A stretch of DNA of 64,000 nt from Peronospora farinosa (Eukaryota > Oomycota > Peronosporomycetes > Peronosporales > Peronosporaceae): assembly GCA_947646735.1 (NCBI GenBank), contig CANTFK010000877.1, forward strand, positions 124,001-188,000, given 5' to 3'. The translations under genes and the position numbers were made by a program. The notes below the pieces were generated by a model, which searched no databases, was not told the origin of the DNA, and worked only from the letters and a program-made list of their open reading frames with translations. The stretch's first letter is position 1, and every line of letters begins with the position of its first letter. Below are positions 23,584 through 35,218 of this stretch, one piece after another.

Positions 23584-24624
23584 TCATTCGTTATACCGAC
23601 GCGATCCCACCGAGACATATCCTGGGGACCGAGGTATCATATCAGCGACCATCCACCAACCTAATGGCGATCCATGACTTAAAATCACTTCTTGATCGCC
23701 GATATTAGCTAGCTGTAAGTACTTGATTTGACCAGGTCCCGTAGTCACTGTGGGCAACCACTTTGGATCACGCCTCACCCAGATCTTGGTTTTAGGAGGA
23801 CTGACTCCGATCTTCACTTCGGTCGATTTACCCACGGGAATCACCACATATTGATTTGGAATTGTGATCGCTTGTATAGTATCCCGATAAGGGGGTCTTC
23901 GTCCATTCAGAAGGATCCTGACCTCATCAGGTAAACAAAGCGTTCCATCGGCTAAATCCAAGCGTATTCCAGCCGGTACCATGAAATCCATACCCAAGAT
24001 CGCGTCTTGACCTACTTGATCTCCAACCCAAGCATCGAAATAATAGACTAGTGATCCATTCAACGTAATCTTGATTCTTGTACGACCATCCGTCCTGTAT
24101 GTGTTCTCACCAATTCCAACGCATTCTTGCCTCTGACTCTCGTCAATGACCTATCCTACCTTACGAGCAAAGGTGGTGTCGACGATCGAGACTTCGGCTC
24201 CAGAATCAAATAACATAATCGCTTTTTCATTGTTGATCTTGCCCGTTGCCTTGGCTTGCTTGAACCATTTTCCTGGGGTATGATATTTCCAATATCCTCT
24301 TGATTCACCTGGTGCTAAGTCGAGCTCCATTTTAGCAGGCGATCGGGCATACTCATCAACTCTTACGACACTTGATATTAAACGCAAATGATTTGAATCC
24401 TCACATGTATTGATCGGATCGATCCGAGTGTTAACACCTTGATCAGTCGAACTTCTTTCCACAAATGCATAAATGCAGAGCCTAGAACGCTCGGCTCGTA
24501 CCAGATTCAAACCTGGCGAGCGTCCTAGTTTAACATTTCTTCTGCCTTCGGCGGAAGCATTCCAGCATGCTTGGTTGGAACATACTACTTGCGTATCATG
24601 TTGTAGAATTCTTCCATCCGACAC
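23584..24624 (-). pseudogene. pro: Family A retropepsin-like protease, one internal stop
   Basis: In the -1 frame relative to gag, overlapping the gag end by about 40 bp. The active site Asp-Ser-Gly-Ala-Glu lies near 24,205. The second half carries D-A-I-L-G-M-D-F (about 23,990), the gypsy equivalent of the I-L-G motif. The two halves are in one frame separated by a single TAG at 24151-24153. A Lys/Val-rich tail with repeated W-x-P follows. The overlap has no canonical slippery heptamer that I can see, unlike families B and C. Confidence 0.8.
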
Positions 24625-26813
24625 TTTCCACTCTCATGAACATCTCCGCAGGCGGAACAGGTGTAAAAACACTTATCCGAAGGGTGTCCCTCACGACCAC
24701 ACTTCTGACACGTTAGTCTCTTCCAGCATCCACGATCATCATGTTTCTTTGATCCACAATGGGTACAAGCCTTCTGATTCCCCATGCGATCTGGACTGCG
24801 ATCTTGATCCAAATGGTCCAATGCAGCACGTTGATCATTAAATTTCTTCACGCGATCCGGTACTGTAGCCACACAAAGGTTGCGTCGATCTATTTCGGCG
24901 TCTGATCCACTAATATCCGAGTCTGACTCGCTGCTACTGCTCTCCAGACGAATCGCTCTCACGGCACGAGTTGATTTCGAGGGTGCCGGAGTGGATGCCG
25001 ACGCAGATCGCTGACGAAATTTGCTTGACCCCATTGCACTCGGATAATGTCTCCCTTCCATGCGTTGATATGTTCGAAGAGTCTCTTCCATATCGTCGGC
25101 ATCTCCAAGGCGTAACAACGTCAATTGCTTAGCCAGATCGCGATCGTCGAGCGTACCAATGAAATGTTCCACATGTTCTCGGCGAATTGAAGGCGATCCT
25201 TCCCGAATGGGGATTTTTGCTCGGATCGCGGCTACATTCAGCCGATACAAAAATTCCAATGGAGTTTCATCAGATCGCTTCTTCGCATGGTAATATTGTC
25301 TCCCGACAGACATACCATATCCACAATATTGGATCATGAAGGTTTCCAGCAACGACTTCCAAGAGTTCCGGGTGGATCGGCTAAGCTGGATGTACCAATT
25401 TCGCGCCGGCCCCGTGAGTAAGTCACCAAATACTAGACATTTTTCATCGTCCGGGGCTTGATCGCGTAAGAATGCAGACTTGGCCTTGTTGACCCAGCTT
25501 CTCGCCCGATCTTCGTCCTTGTCCCGTCCTGTGAATTCTTTTAGGTCTGCGATCGCAGACATTCGAATTCGCTGGGTGACAAGTCCACCATTAGGTACAG
25601 TGCCTGCACTTGCGACTTGTAGCCGTCGTAGATCCTCCAACCCCAAATCGTCTGGATCGCAATTATTGGATCGCGATTGACGCGATCCGGCCGATTCCAT
25701 GTCCACATCCGAAATGCAGACTTTTGGGGTATTTATGGAGATCGCGGATCGACTAGCGATCATGCGAGCTTGATCCTGTTCATACTTCCTCATAGCAGCT
25801 TCAAGGTAGGACTGCAGCTGCCTTGATCCAGTCATTCGTATCTTCAGCTGCGAATTTCGTTGGCGACTGTACTTCGGCCTTGGTCGGTACAAGTCGTTCA
25901 CGAATGTGTGCTGCAACAGCCGGTCCAAGTGACATTCGCTGAATGTTGATCGAGGCATCCGACTCCCCTTCAGATTCCGCTGACATATATTGTGACGATC
26001 CAGTATGATAACCTTTTGGAATATCTACGATCGGTTGGATCGCCTGATCTACTGGATCGCGCTCTCCAGCTAGCGGAACTAACTTCGAAAACAGAGATCG
26101 CCCTGCCTGGATCACGCGATCATGATTGCATTCCAACAGCACCTGTACGTCAAAAGCTCCAGCGGTGAACCCAGCGTTTGGAGCAACTCCATAAGCCGAC
26201 GGATCGCTTCCAACTGGTTCGGTGTCGTAATAGGAGCTGAAATTGGTCCTCGTAGTGATCCAATCAACTTCGGTTTCAAAATCTTTAGAATGGGATCGCT
26301 TGACAACAAATCTTTAAGCTCCTTCCAATGATTTCACCATTCCAACTGATCCAGTTTCCACCCTTCCGTCTTATCATCCTCCTGCGCTGGCTTCATGTCG
26401 GTATCATCATGATCCGATTCAGGCGCCTTCATCTTCAATCGAGATGGCTTCGAATTCTTCTTCTTCTTCGAATTCGGTATGGTTTTGGATAAATTTCCCT
26501 CGGTTTTAACCGAAGGATTTTGATCCAGCGGATCGCGTTTTGCAACGTGATCCGCAGGGGTCCTCGAAAGGACCTGGGGAGGGGGTAGAGATTTTTCTTC
26601 TAGATCAATCTCTTGATCTTCCTCTTTGGTTTTCTTTTCATCTGCGCCCCTCCCAAAACGCTGATGATCCGGGGATCTTTCTTCTTCACACTTCTGCGGT
26701 GATCCCTTTGCCGCTGACGCTTCAATCCCAGGTTCAGTCTTGACCTTTACATCTTCTCTCAGGGACTCACGGTGAAATCCCGAGTCACTAGAAGATCCGG
26801 GCACGCGCACCAT
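24585..26813 (-). pseudogene. gag: Family A gag with three zinc knuckles, frameshifted
   Basis: The start Met (26811-26813) lies directly after the 5' LTR and overlaps the primer site. The N-terminal Lys/Glu/Ser-rich region runs to a TGA at 26334. Frame changes occur near 26,130 and 25,810. The last piece (25958-24585) is intact: a capsid-like Gag core (G-P-A-R-N-W-Y, then S-W-K-S-L-L-E-T-F) and three knuckles near its end, two with C-X2-C-X4-H-X4-C and one with C-X2-C-X3-H-X4-C spacing. Three knuckles in Gag are more than in families B, C and D, which have one. Confidence 0.82.
26796..26812 (-). other. Primer binding site of family A
   Basis: One base after the 5' LTR the minus strand reads TGGTGCGCGTGCCCGGA. 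It begins with TGG as expected for a tRNA CCA end and differs from the site shared by B, C and D. The gag ATG overlaps its first bases. Confidence 0.65.
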
Positions 26814-27568
26814 TGTGGTGGAGTGGGATTCGCAAAATTGCTGATGCGATCCCAACTCTCCACTGGCGCCCGGACGACCGACTAACGGAGGGGGTACCCC
26901 GATTCCGTGTAACTTTCCTTCCTCACCTTGTGTACCCGTCGGTAGGGCGGGCTGCACTCTTCTCGGTGGACTTGAGTCGATGCTGAACTTGACCAGGGTT
27001 GGGGATTGGTCGGGGGGGTCGATCACGTAAAAAAAACGCGATCGAAAGTTGTATGGGGGTGCTCTATGAGTCACCCTGGTCTGCCTTGAGACCGCCTTAT
27101 CCAAATGTAGATACTTGATCCACTTGATTTCACTTGATCTTCTGACCACTTGAGCCGTCTCGATATCTTGTACCTTGTCCTTTACGTTGTATACTGCGTC
27201 CGATCGCAGGGGTTTTTGCTTGGGTTGAGAGTTCTTGTAATCCCTGGCCAAACAATCCAGGGATATCACTTGTCGTAGCGTAACAGAAGCTCTTGATCGT
27301 CGGGGGCCAAAGTTATCCGCCCGGAAGAGAAGTCTGCGTGCGTGCTTAGAAGTAAAAGAAACTCTCTTTAATGTTAACCAATGAAATACCAAATCCTACG
27401 ATTATGCCTATCTGTATGACAGTACCTACTGCCGCGTGTCGTCTCTTTCAGGAAAATCAGATCTCGATATGTGGTCCACTTCGGATACCATCGCGATCTT
27501 GATCCGTCGATCGAGGTTACGATCGATCTGTAACCGATTAAATCTCTCCGCCGTGTAAGTGGTCCACA
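26814..27568 (-). repeat. 5' LTR of family A element
   Basis: 755 bp, plus-strand ends TGTGGTGGAG and GGTCCACA. It lacks the GGATCGCG array of the 3' LTR. The shared part shows many base differences and small indels, so this is not a recent insertion, or the two LTRs have different histories. Confidence 0.85.
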
Positions 27569-27593
27569 TTATGATCACTTTCGATATTGTTGA

Positions 27594-27797
27594 TCAATTT
27601 TTCTTGATCGACTTCACCACATGGACCTGCGCGAGTAGCGTTGCTTCATAACGCATAAAGGCCTCAAGACGAGCATCAAGGACCTCCGGACCTTGGGCCA
27701 AAAGGGCCTCGATTTGTACATGCCCAACGAACGCAGATAATTTATCTAGTGCGAGTCGTTGCGCTTCAGAGAGGTGATTTTGATTCTCCATCCTCAC
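27594..27797 (-). pseudogene. gag: Family D gag N-terminus (D1), truncated
   Basis: Starts at Met 27797. The first about 57 residues match the start of D2 Gag (62251 onward): an acidic, Leu-rich helix region. At about 27,620 the match ends and the frame runs into 50 bp of unassigned AT-rich sequence next to the A element, ending at a stop. The rest of gag is absent from D1. Confidence 0.8.
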
Positions 27798-27852
27798 AGG
27801 GGGTTAGTCGTTTATAGACTCAGGTGTAGGATTGACTACAAGTGCTACCAAG

Positions 27853-28468
27853 TGTAGCGGAGCTGCACAGCTCTTTAGCCAGAGGAAGACTTTAGGCTGG
27901 AAGCATCTAGTTCTAAAGAACTAAATAAATTTACGGCAAAATGCCACTTAGTTCTAAGGAACTAATTAAACGACCTTAAAGTCACCCTGTTCTAAGGAAC
28001 GAGGAAAGAGACTTTAGTCAGCAAGCAGTAAGCTTAAGGTTCAGAGAACCAGCGCACATAGTGCAAGAACAAGCTAGAAGCTTAAAGGTTCAGAAACCAA
28101 CGCACGAAGTGCACAAGAGAACAAGTCAGAACGACTTGCGATCTTAAACTCAAAATGAGAACTGATTTTAGTTATGCTTTAAGATTTTATGAATAGTCCT
28201 ACTCTAAGTACACTACACTAGACTGATTACTATAATAGTAATTATAATATTCAGACTTTGCTATTGGACGACGTATCGTCTAAACATCTGTGTATGATGT
28301 ACTTAGTACAGCGTTATCGATTATCGAATCCTAATCGATAGGATACGGTATTACCGAATACCGTATCTTTAATGCTTATACTTAATACCTCTCTAAAGAG
28401 AAGTATCAAGAATACATTGCATGCAATTAAGGGAAACTTCAACCGTAAACTTTCAAAATGATGTTACA
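27853..28468 (-). repeat. 5' LTR of D1, outer end truncated
   Basis: Starts TGTAGCGGAG as in D2 and matches to GATGTTACAA at about 28468; the last 20 bp or so of the D LTR (ending CCCCGTTACA in D2) are replaced. The primer site (minus strand TGGTAGCACTTGTAGTC) is at 27,834-27,850. Confidence 0.85.
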
Positions 28469-28925
28469 AATATATTTAGCAGTTTAGACAAGTTATCAGT
28501 TAAGGCACCACCTTTTTAGACAGTTTTTACTGTATAAATACCGAAGACGTCGTGCTGGATCATATGATTTTAAAAAGTTGTTAGCAACAGGTATCAGCTG
28601 TCCTGACGATCTACAGCAAATTATCTGAATGCAATTTAAATCCACTCTCGGTATAAAGAACGTTGCTAAATACTCAAATTACGCAAAAGGTTTAAACTTT
28701 ACGGCAATCGTCATCTCATTAATTAGAGGTTGTGGACTCCATTTCGACAAAGTATACAGGAAATTGTTATTAGGGATCTGATTACAATGCCGTCTTACAA
28801 GATGAGCCCTTATTCACTTCTAGAGCTGCGATAGTGGGAACTGTGCATTGGATGTAACACAATGAAGTTCTCACCCACAAATCGCTATAGCACATAAGAG
28901 GTGTTAAGGTTTGCCGGGAAGTCGA
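28469..28925. other. Unassigned low-copy sequence
   Basis: AT-rich sequence between the D1 LTR and the saposin-type gene. Short open stretches on the plus strand (about 28,530-28,760) hint at a decayed coding region, but I cannot assign a family. Confidence 0.4.
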
Positions 28926-29858
28926 TCAAAGACCATTGACGTCGACCGAACTTGAGCACATAGTAAGCCGCGAGCAAACCGCGCCCGACTGTGTGCCGTA
29001 CTTTACCAACTCCACAATGGTATCGTAGTTGTTGTAAAACGTGAGGCACATGGAGTCGGTCGACATGACAGTGCCCAAGTGTCCGATAATGTCTCGGACA
29101 TACTCCACTTGCTGACCTTCTCTAGAAACAGCTTGGTCGACCATCTGTATGAACCTCTGACACAATTGGCAGGACAAGTTTTCTTCGGTATTTAGGTCCG
29201 TGACGGCAGACATAATGTCGCAAACTTGGTCGTCCGTCTTGCCTTCCAGAAGGTACAGCTGTACTACACTTTCTGACTTCAACACGAAGTTACACTATAA
29301 AATTCATTGGAGCAATAGATTAGTACCCTCCAATTGAAACAGTAACAATTATAACAATCCAAATCTCAAAGATTGTACCTGTTCCACCAGCTCAGGACGA
29401 TCGAGATCGTTGCACGACGGTCCACCCCAAACCCGCAGCGAAACCATGTCGAAAGCCGTACGAATGTACCTCATCAAGCTCTCCGTCTGCTTCACCAGCT
29501 CTTCCTTCTTGCGGGTTATCTCCATTGCCTTTAAGCACGCCGTCTTCCTTTGTACTGCCGGATCCTCCACTTCCTGCTCGATCACCACAATGCGAACGAC
29601 GTCATCCGCTTCGTTAAAGCGAGGAGAGGCGTCTGCCCCATTGTGGAAGTAGTTCTGCAGCATCTCGCTCGAGTGCTTGAAGTGTTTGCTCAGCGCCTCC
29701 ATGAGGGAAGTGGTTGCCTCGGTCTTGGTCTCGTTTTCGTTGGGAATGGTCGTCTCGCCATCCGTGGTGATGCTCGGACTGTAGCGAATGCTCTGTTCGG
29801 CATTCACAACGGCCGACGTAACCGCTAGACCAAGCATCAACTTGTAGACGTTCTGCAT
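28926..29858 (-). CDS. Secreted protein with two saposin-B-like domains, one intron
   Basis: Two exons (29379-29858 and 28926-29294) joined by an 84-bp intron give 282 codons. The start at 29858 gives a clear signal peptide (hydrophobic core, Val-Val-Asn-Ala cleavage-like end); an in-frame Met at 29882 would add eight residues and mask it. After a Thr/Glu-rich region, Cys spacing suggests two saposin-B domains: one spanning the exon junction (Cys at about 108, 151, 161 and 185) and one complete (Cys-x2-Cys at 202 and 205, Cys at about 237, 261 and 266). Saposin-B domains bind lipids or membranes and are common in oomycete secretomes. This is the only apparently intact host-type gene in the window. 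Its role is unknown. Confidence 0.72.
29295..29378 (-). other. Intron of the saposin-type gene
   Basis: On the minus strand it begins GTACAATC and ends TTATAG. A branch-like CTAAT lies about 30 bases before the acceptor. Splicing is phase 0 and joins two frames that each contain half of a saposin pattern. Length and signals are typical of oomycete introns. Confidence 0.7.
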
Positions 29859-30009
29859 TGTTTCCTTCTTGTTCTTCTTCATTGGCAAATCTGACAATGG
29901 AAAATTTAAAGTAAGTCGTAAAAGTGCAGGACGGAAGACATGGAAGAGTGGCGACGTAAGGGCAAGTTTGTAGGTCAAATCGAATTTGTACCGTTGTTGA
30001 ACTTGGGAT

Positions 30010-30173
30010 TAGACCGAGATTAGACAGAAGGCGATACGTCACCTCTATGGAGCTCGTCGTAGGAATGTAAGAGTGGAAATGTGTAAGAAGAGTCAGAGCA
30101 CGCTCCCCGATCAGACAATTTTGTGGAACGACAATAAGAGATGTAATCGGTAGCCAAAGGCGTCAACGGACAG
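30010..30173 (-). pseudogene. Downstream part of an ORF split by the hAT insertion
   Basis: If the hAT element and one copy of its 8-bp duplication are removed, the minus-strand frame at 31,644-31,447 continues here without a stop to about 30,010, ending just upstream of the saposin-type gene. I do not recognise the protein. It may be a chance open frame. Confidence 0.3.
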
Positions 30174-30181
30174 AGATGAGA

Positions 30182-31438
30182 GTCTCATCTGGTACCCAGA
30201 CTCAGACTCAGTGGGTAATTACCCATACCCAGACTCATGGGTTGGGTATGGTAATTGGCTTTAATTAACCACCTTACCCATGGGTACCCATGGGTAAATG
30301 TACCAAATTTTTGAGACATACATCAGACACACCTGCTCGTATTATTTTTATAATTGTTAAATGTATTGGTAACTCATTACGCCTTTTTTGGTGAAAGTCT
30401 ACCGCATATATAATGCAAAGCAACTGAAGCCGGTGGCGCTGGCCATGCTAAGCAAACTCAAGAAATATATATCAAGCTGGCGTTTAAACAGGATGCAAAC
30501 TTCTTTGCAACGGTGTTAGATCCAAGATAGAATATCAGCTGGTTCAAAAACCTCGACGAAGGGCCAAAGCAATTTGGGCTCTTGGCCATAGCCCAGAAGC
30601 AATTGTTGTAATTTACACTTGTGTCACACGATACAATTTCGGAACTGTCGTTCATTTTTACCATACAATACAAGCCCCACTGTCCTAACATACAGCCAGC
30701 AACTTCCACTGTTCTTCAACTTATTCCAACAATTGAGTTGCTTTTTGTGGATGTAGCATACATGAATCAGAAGTCATTAGAATAGTTCCTGCTTCCGCCA
30801 CCTGTCAACATTGGTAACGACAAGAGCGATGACGACATGGAGCCAGACGTCTTCGCATTTGCTGAAGGCATAGTTATACAGACCGTAGTAAGCAAAGTCG
30901 AGGAAAAAGCTCAAACTTATTTTGCTCTTTCGCCTGTTCGCATACACTAGGTGACATTGGAGTGGTAAGCACTGCATCAGCTGCAATTCTCCACACTTGC
31001 AAGGATGGCAAGATTTTATCTGGCCATCCCCGCGACTTCAACTCCGTCTGATAAAGGTCTCTCTCAGGGTAGAAGGAATTACAGGTAAAACAGAATTTCG
31101 CTTTCCCTTAAAAGCTTGGAGAGGCTTTTGTGCCTCAAGGATTGGATAAGGACACAGGGTCAATTTTTTTTGTCGGCAAGGGACTAGTTTTTTCCTTTGT
31201 CAGCTCGCTAAAACTTCCCACGTGGGAGACGTAGAGTGTGTACTTTTATGACCAATTTTCATAATGCTTTTTCTCCCTTCCATATTGTTTAATAGTCCGC
31301 AACTCTGCATGTTTATTGCGCGGGTAACATGGGTAATTACCCGCGGGTATGAGTCCAAGTCGTGGGTAACAAAATTTGAATGAGTCTGAGTCGTGGGTAA
31401 ACGCAATTACCCAACCCAGACTCATGGGTACCACCTCT
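30182..31438 (+). mobile_element. hAT-type DNA transposon relic
   Basis: Flanked by a perfect 8-bp duplication AGATGAGA (30174-30181 and 31439-31446), the length typical of hAT elements. Both ends carry inverted, reiterated GGTACCCA/GAGTCTGGGTA motifs. Inside, 30,465-30,605 on the plus strand encodes a remnant of the hAT transposase C-terminal region (A-T-V-L-D-P-R, a stop, then S-W-F). The element is too short and too decayed to be autonomous. Confidence 0.72.
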
Positions 31439-31446
31439 AGATGAGA

Positions 31447-31644
31447 CCCTTTAGGAAGCCAGGAAACTGGCCCCTTACCTTGGGCAGAAAGCCTCGCATC
31501 GTGGGGCCAAGGAGAGGGTTTCATCTCGCTCTCTGAGCTTGAGCCTGATCCCATGAACTCCCTTAAGACCGTGAGGACCTTGTTGAGATCCAGTATCGGT
31601 TGTATATGTACATTAGCACAGGGCCAGACACTTCCAGGTGACAA
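31447..31644 (-). pseudogene. Upstream part of an ORF split by the hAT insertion
   Basis: A minus-strand open stretch with Ser/Glu/Pro-rich content, interrupted by the hAT element at 31438. The upstream limit is unclear and no domain is recognised. An intron acceptor near 31,580 is possible. Confidence 0.3.
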
Positions 31645-32365
31645 AAAGGACAGTATATCAACTTCTTACAACGCGTCTACTTTTCATGGAGCTGGCGCGC
31701 TTCCACCAACGTCTGTGTCGAGTCGTGCTGCGCGTGGGTCATTCCATGTTGATTCTTGGTGTCTTGAACATGTATCGCTTTTCTTTAAGTCAGTTAGAGC
31801 TTTTGTGTGGATATATATTGTCTATTTACCGTTATGGTTGACAAGACTTCTGAAAACTCCTCTGCCATTTTAGTATTCAAGAGCTGTATCCTGTCGGTAA
31901 CGAGGGCTGTGCAGTTCCGGCTCCCGGTTGACGATGATGTCTTACATTTTTATTTTTTCCGTTGCTAGGCGGACGTAGACGATATTGCTCACATCCCTAT
32001 CTCTTCGTTTTTTCTTGGTAGCGACCGCTTGGAGTTAGCGAAGAACGTGACTTCTGCTACCTCTTCCTTCGTGGACGCACTTTCCCATTTTTCGACTTGT
32101 GGATACTCCTGTTCCGCTATATCCAGAGCGTGGCTACGCAGACGGAGCAAGCTTTTACTATATTCCTAACCAGGTCCGACCAGCTATGTCTGCGGTGTCT
32201 AGGAACATGTGCTAGATATCCGCCAGCACTCTCATAGGTAGATCTGGTGCCGATCGCGATAACGTTGCTTGTTAATATACAGAGCGTCTGAGCGAATGAT
32301 ACCTTTGATCGTGACATATGCCTAAGCTTTTGAAATACAGGCGTTCATCTTGTCAATAAAATTCA
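31645..32365. other. No gene recognised
   Basis: Low-copy sequence with only short frames on both strands. I see no transposon ends or domain motifs. Confidence 0.4.
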
Positions 32366-32631
32366 TGTAACAGGGTATCTAGTTACACGTAAACATTAAG
32401 TAATATACTTAATGTTTGGTCTAAAAGTATCCATGATTACTTTTGACCTGTCACTTGGGTGCGATACACAAATGTGATTCACCCTCGTGAATGTGATATC
32501 TATTGATGGATTCACATGAGAAGGGATGACAGGCTAGGCATCACGACGTCTCAGAAGGACGTTAGTTGCGATCTTAAATCTAGATTTAAGATCATGCGAC
32601 AGGATACGCTTCTAAAGAGTCGCGTATCCGA

Positions 32632-32672
<41 letters not shown>

Positions 32673-32982
32673 CCAATCAGTAGTTAAGTATATATTTAGT
32701 TATAATTAATTAAATATAGCTCAGTCTTCCATTTGCTACACACCGAAGCACCACGCACGAGAAGCTGAAAAGCTTCTACGTGACGTCGGTGTCTTCTTGT
32801 ATTAGAAGTTATTTGCACTCTCGCTCAAGCGAGAGGCAACTGGTGGTACGACTGCTTAAGCAGTATACCAGCCTCCTAACCACCCTCTCACGCGAAGGTA
32901 AGACGGTCTAACCGCTTCCTCGCTTGTGCATCAGGTGTGTGCTAGTAGCACGAGGCAACTTCGTAGAAGTGCCCGTCTACAA
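32366..32982 (+). mobile_element. LTR-like and leader-like fragment of an unassigned element
   Basis: Begins TGTAACAGGG, like the LTR starts of families B and C, and is rich in short inverted repeats (for example GTAACAGGG...GTTAC, ACATTAAGT...ACTTAATGT, ATCTTAAAT...ATTTAAGAT). A segment CTAGTAGCAC at about 32,940 resembles the primer site of C2. It passes into family C RT at about 32,983. No matching partner LTR in the window. Confidence 0.45.
32634..32671. repeat. (TA)n microsatellite
   Basis: 19 uninterrupted TA units inside the LTR-like fragment. Confidence 0.97.
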
Positions 32983-32989
32983 ATGCGAT

Positions 32990-35218
32990 CAACGACTGGT
33001 CAGTGCCAGTCGATGTCAAGGGACTAAGAAAGTTCCTTGGGCTAGCGGCGTACGTGCACAAGTACCCACGCAACTACGCCAAAATGACAGTACTCTTTCT
33101 TGTTTACTCAAGAAAAATGTAAAGTGGAACTGCAACTCTGACTGTCAGCGTTCCTTTGAACGTATCAAGCGAAGCTTGATGCAATCTCCAGTATTGGCGA
33201 TTGCCGATCAAGACAGACCATTATATGTGGTCGGTGACGCCAGTGATTTTGCAATCGGCTGCGCATTGATGCAATATGATACAGACGGCGCCGAGCGTGT
33301 CGTCTGCTATCAATCGCGTCAGTTGCAACCAGCTTAGCGCAACTATCTAGTGCATGACAAGGAATTACTTGACTTGAAGTATGCACTGGCTAAGTTTTAC
33401 GTCTATCTCTTAGGAGATAGACCGTGCATAGTGTATACAGACCATGCGTCACTACGCACGGCTGTAAACAGCCCACACCTCTCGCAAAGAATGGCGAGAC
33501 GGTTGTCTTTCTTAGAGGAGTACAACTTCTCCGTGAAGTATAAACCGGGACGACTTAACGTCGTCGCCGATGCCCTCTCACGTCGGCCTGACCTAGAGCC
33601 GACTGTGCAATCCGACAGTGATGTGAACACCACTGTCGCCACGCTGAGTACCAGCGTCTTGTCGTAGAGTTTACTCGACGACATTAGAATGGCATGCGCA
33701 CAAGATAGTGATCTTGTACGCCTGTTGGAGTACCTTAAGGACCCATCCAAGCAATCTAAGAAGCGCTTGCTGCCATGTATCGATCTTCTCTCGATCGATA
33801 CACCCAGCGGAACTGCTTACTGTACTACACAGCCGTCAACAACGACACGCCTCGTGTCGTTGTACCTCCACAACATGATCTCAGGTTACGGATCATGTTT
33901 GAATGTCACGATGCACCAATAAGTGGGCATCGCGGCCGCGAGAAGACTTACTTCACGGTCAGTCGCGACTTTACTGGCCACGTCAGTATAAGTTCTTGCG
34001 CAAGTACGTGCGTGCTTGCGAGGTGTGTCAACGAGTGAAGCCTAGTCCTTCACTCCGTGCACCATTGCAGCTTCTACCTGTTCTGGCAGAGTGATGGGAG
34101 TCCGTATCAATAGACTTTGTCTTTGGGTTTCCCAAAGAAGCTCACGGGAATAATGGTATTCTCGTGTTTGTAGACAGGTTCAGCAAGATGGTACATCTTG
34201 TTGCTGTACCTAAATCGATCACAGCAGAGGGCTGTGCTCGAGTGTTTATCGATACAATCTTTTAATTGCACGGTTTAACCCGTGAACTTGTGTTCGATAG
34301 GGACCCCCGGCTCACGGCTGAGTTTTGGCGTTCCGTGTTCCAAACACTTGGAACACGGCTCACAATGTCTACTTCTGACCATCCTGAAACTGATGGTCAG
34401 ACTGAACGCGCCAATCGCGTCCTCGAAGAAATTCTTCGAGGGTACGTCCACTCGTTTACGAGTTGGAGTGAGTTCTTGTCGATGGTCAAAATCGCCATCA
34501 ACAACTCCGTGCATGCGTCTACGACGCATACACCGTTCTACGTGGATGGCGAAGGCCATCCACGTGCCCTCACCTTAGTAGAGGGTTACGCTAATTCAAG
34601 GGGGGAGGAACTCACTCAAGCGAGAACCAATCTGGCTCTTGCTCATCACGCGACGACGTTATGGTTGACGCGAAAGTACTCGAAGTCGTACCATTCGACT
34701 TTGGTGAAGAAGAAGAAAGTAAGAGCAATGACGTTCTTACTTATGATGATGCTGACGACGTCAGCATCGTTCGAGGTATCACTATCGAGAACAGTAATGT
34801 TCTCGCTGAGTTAGTAACAGACATCTCTGCAGTGCATTCACAATGCACTGCAGCCAAAAGCAATGAGTCAGCTGAGGATTTCCTGCTGACTCATGAAGAG
34901 GTAGTCCGTTTCGTGCAAGACTTTATCGCAGAAGCGGTGGACAAGCAAAAACGAAACGCATATAATAATGGGAGGAAAAATGCTCCTATATTTATTGAAG
35001 GTGATTTAGTTTTACTTTCAACAGTAAACCTACCTAAACTTGTAATGACTAACGTGGGCAGCAATAAATTGTTGCCCAAGTACATCGGCCCGTTTCGTAT
35101 ATTGCGCCACCTGGGCAACGCATACATTACCGAGTTGCCACACAGGATGCATACGCATCCTGTGTGGCAACGTGGGAAACCTTCGTCTGTACGTTCAGTA
35201 CGCGGCTTTTTCGAGTGA
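32990..35218 (+). pseudogene. Family C RNase H and integrase (C1-right)
   Basis: RNase H is read at 33,100-33,667 ([21 protein letters not shown]) with an added TAG at 33,334. After the shared TAG, integrase runs through the zinc domain (H-D-A-P-I-S-G-H ... C-E-V-C), with a one-base loss at about 33,975. The first catalytic Asp (I-D-F, about 34,113) and the second (F-D-R-D-P-R-L) and Glu (Q-T-E-R-A-N-R) are present. The shared TAA at 34,263 falls between the first and second catalytic residues. Non-functional. Confidence 0.82.

Larger units (their letters stand above)
14803..27568 (-). mobile_element. Family A Ty3/gypsy retrotransposon with second RNase H, complete but defective
   Basis: 12.8 kb on the minus strand, bounded by LTRs that begin TGTGGTGG and end GGTCCACA on the plus strand. 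Order from the right: 5' LTR, primer site, gag with three zinc knuckles, protease, DRDP-repeat linker, RT, RNase H, a second RNase H, integrase, chromodomain-like end, then an antisense gene, then the 3' LTR. It interrupts the D1 element. Flanks GCGTG and TTATG do not form a target duplication. All major frames carry stops or shifts. The dual RNase H layout matches oomycete groups described in the literature (Chronos/Archon, from memory); which of the two this is I cannot say. Confidence 0.9.

Noticed and set aside
29349..29978. Longer 209-codon reading of the saposin-type exon 1 as a complete gene
   Set aside because: It would use an upstream start without a signal peptide and run into the intron; splicing gives a coherent Cys pattern.
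32116..32317. Short minus-strand frame in the host-like island
   Set aside because: No domain, no start context, length expected by chance.
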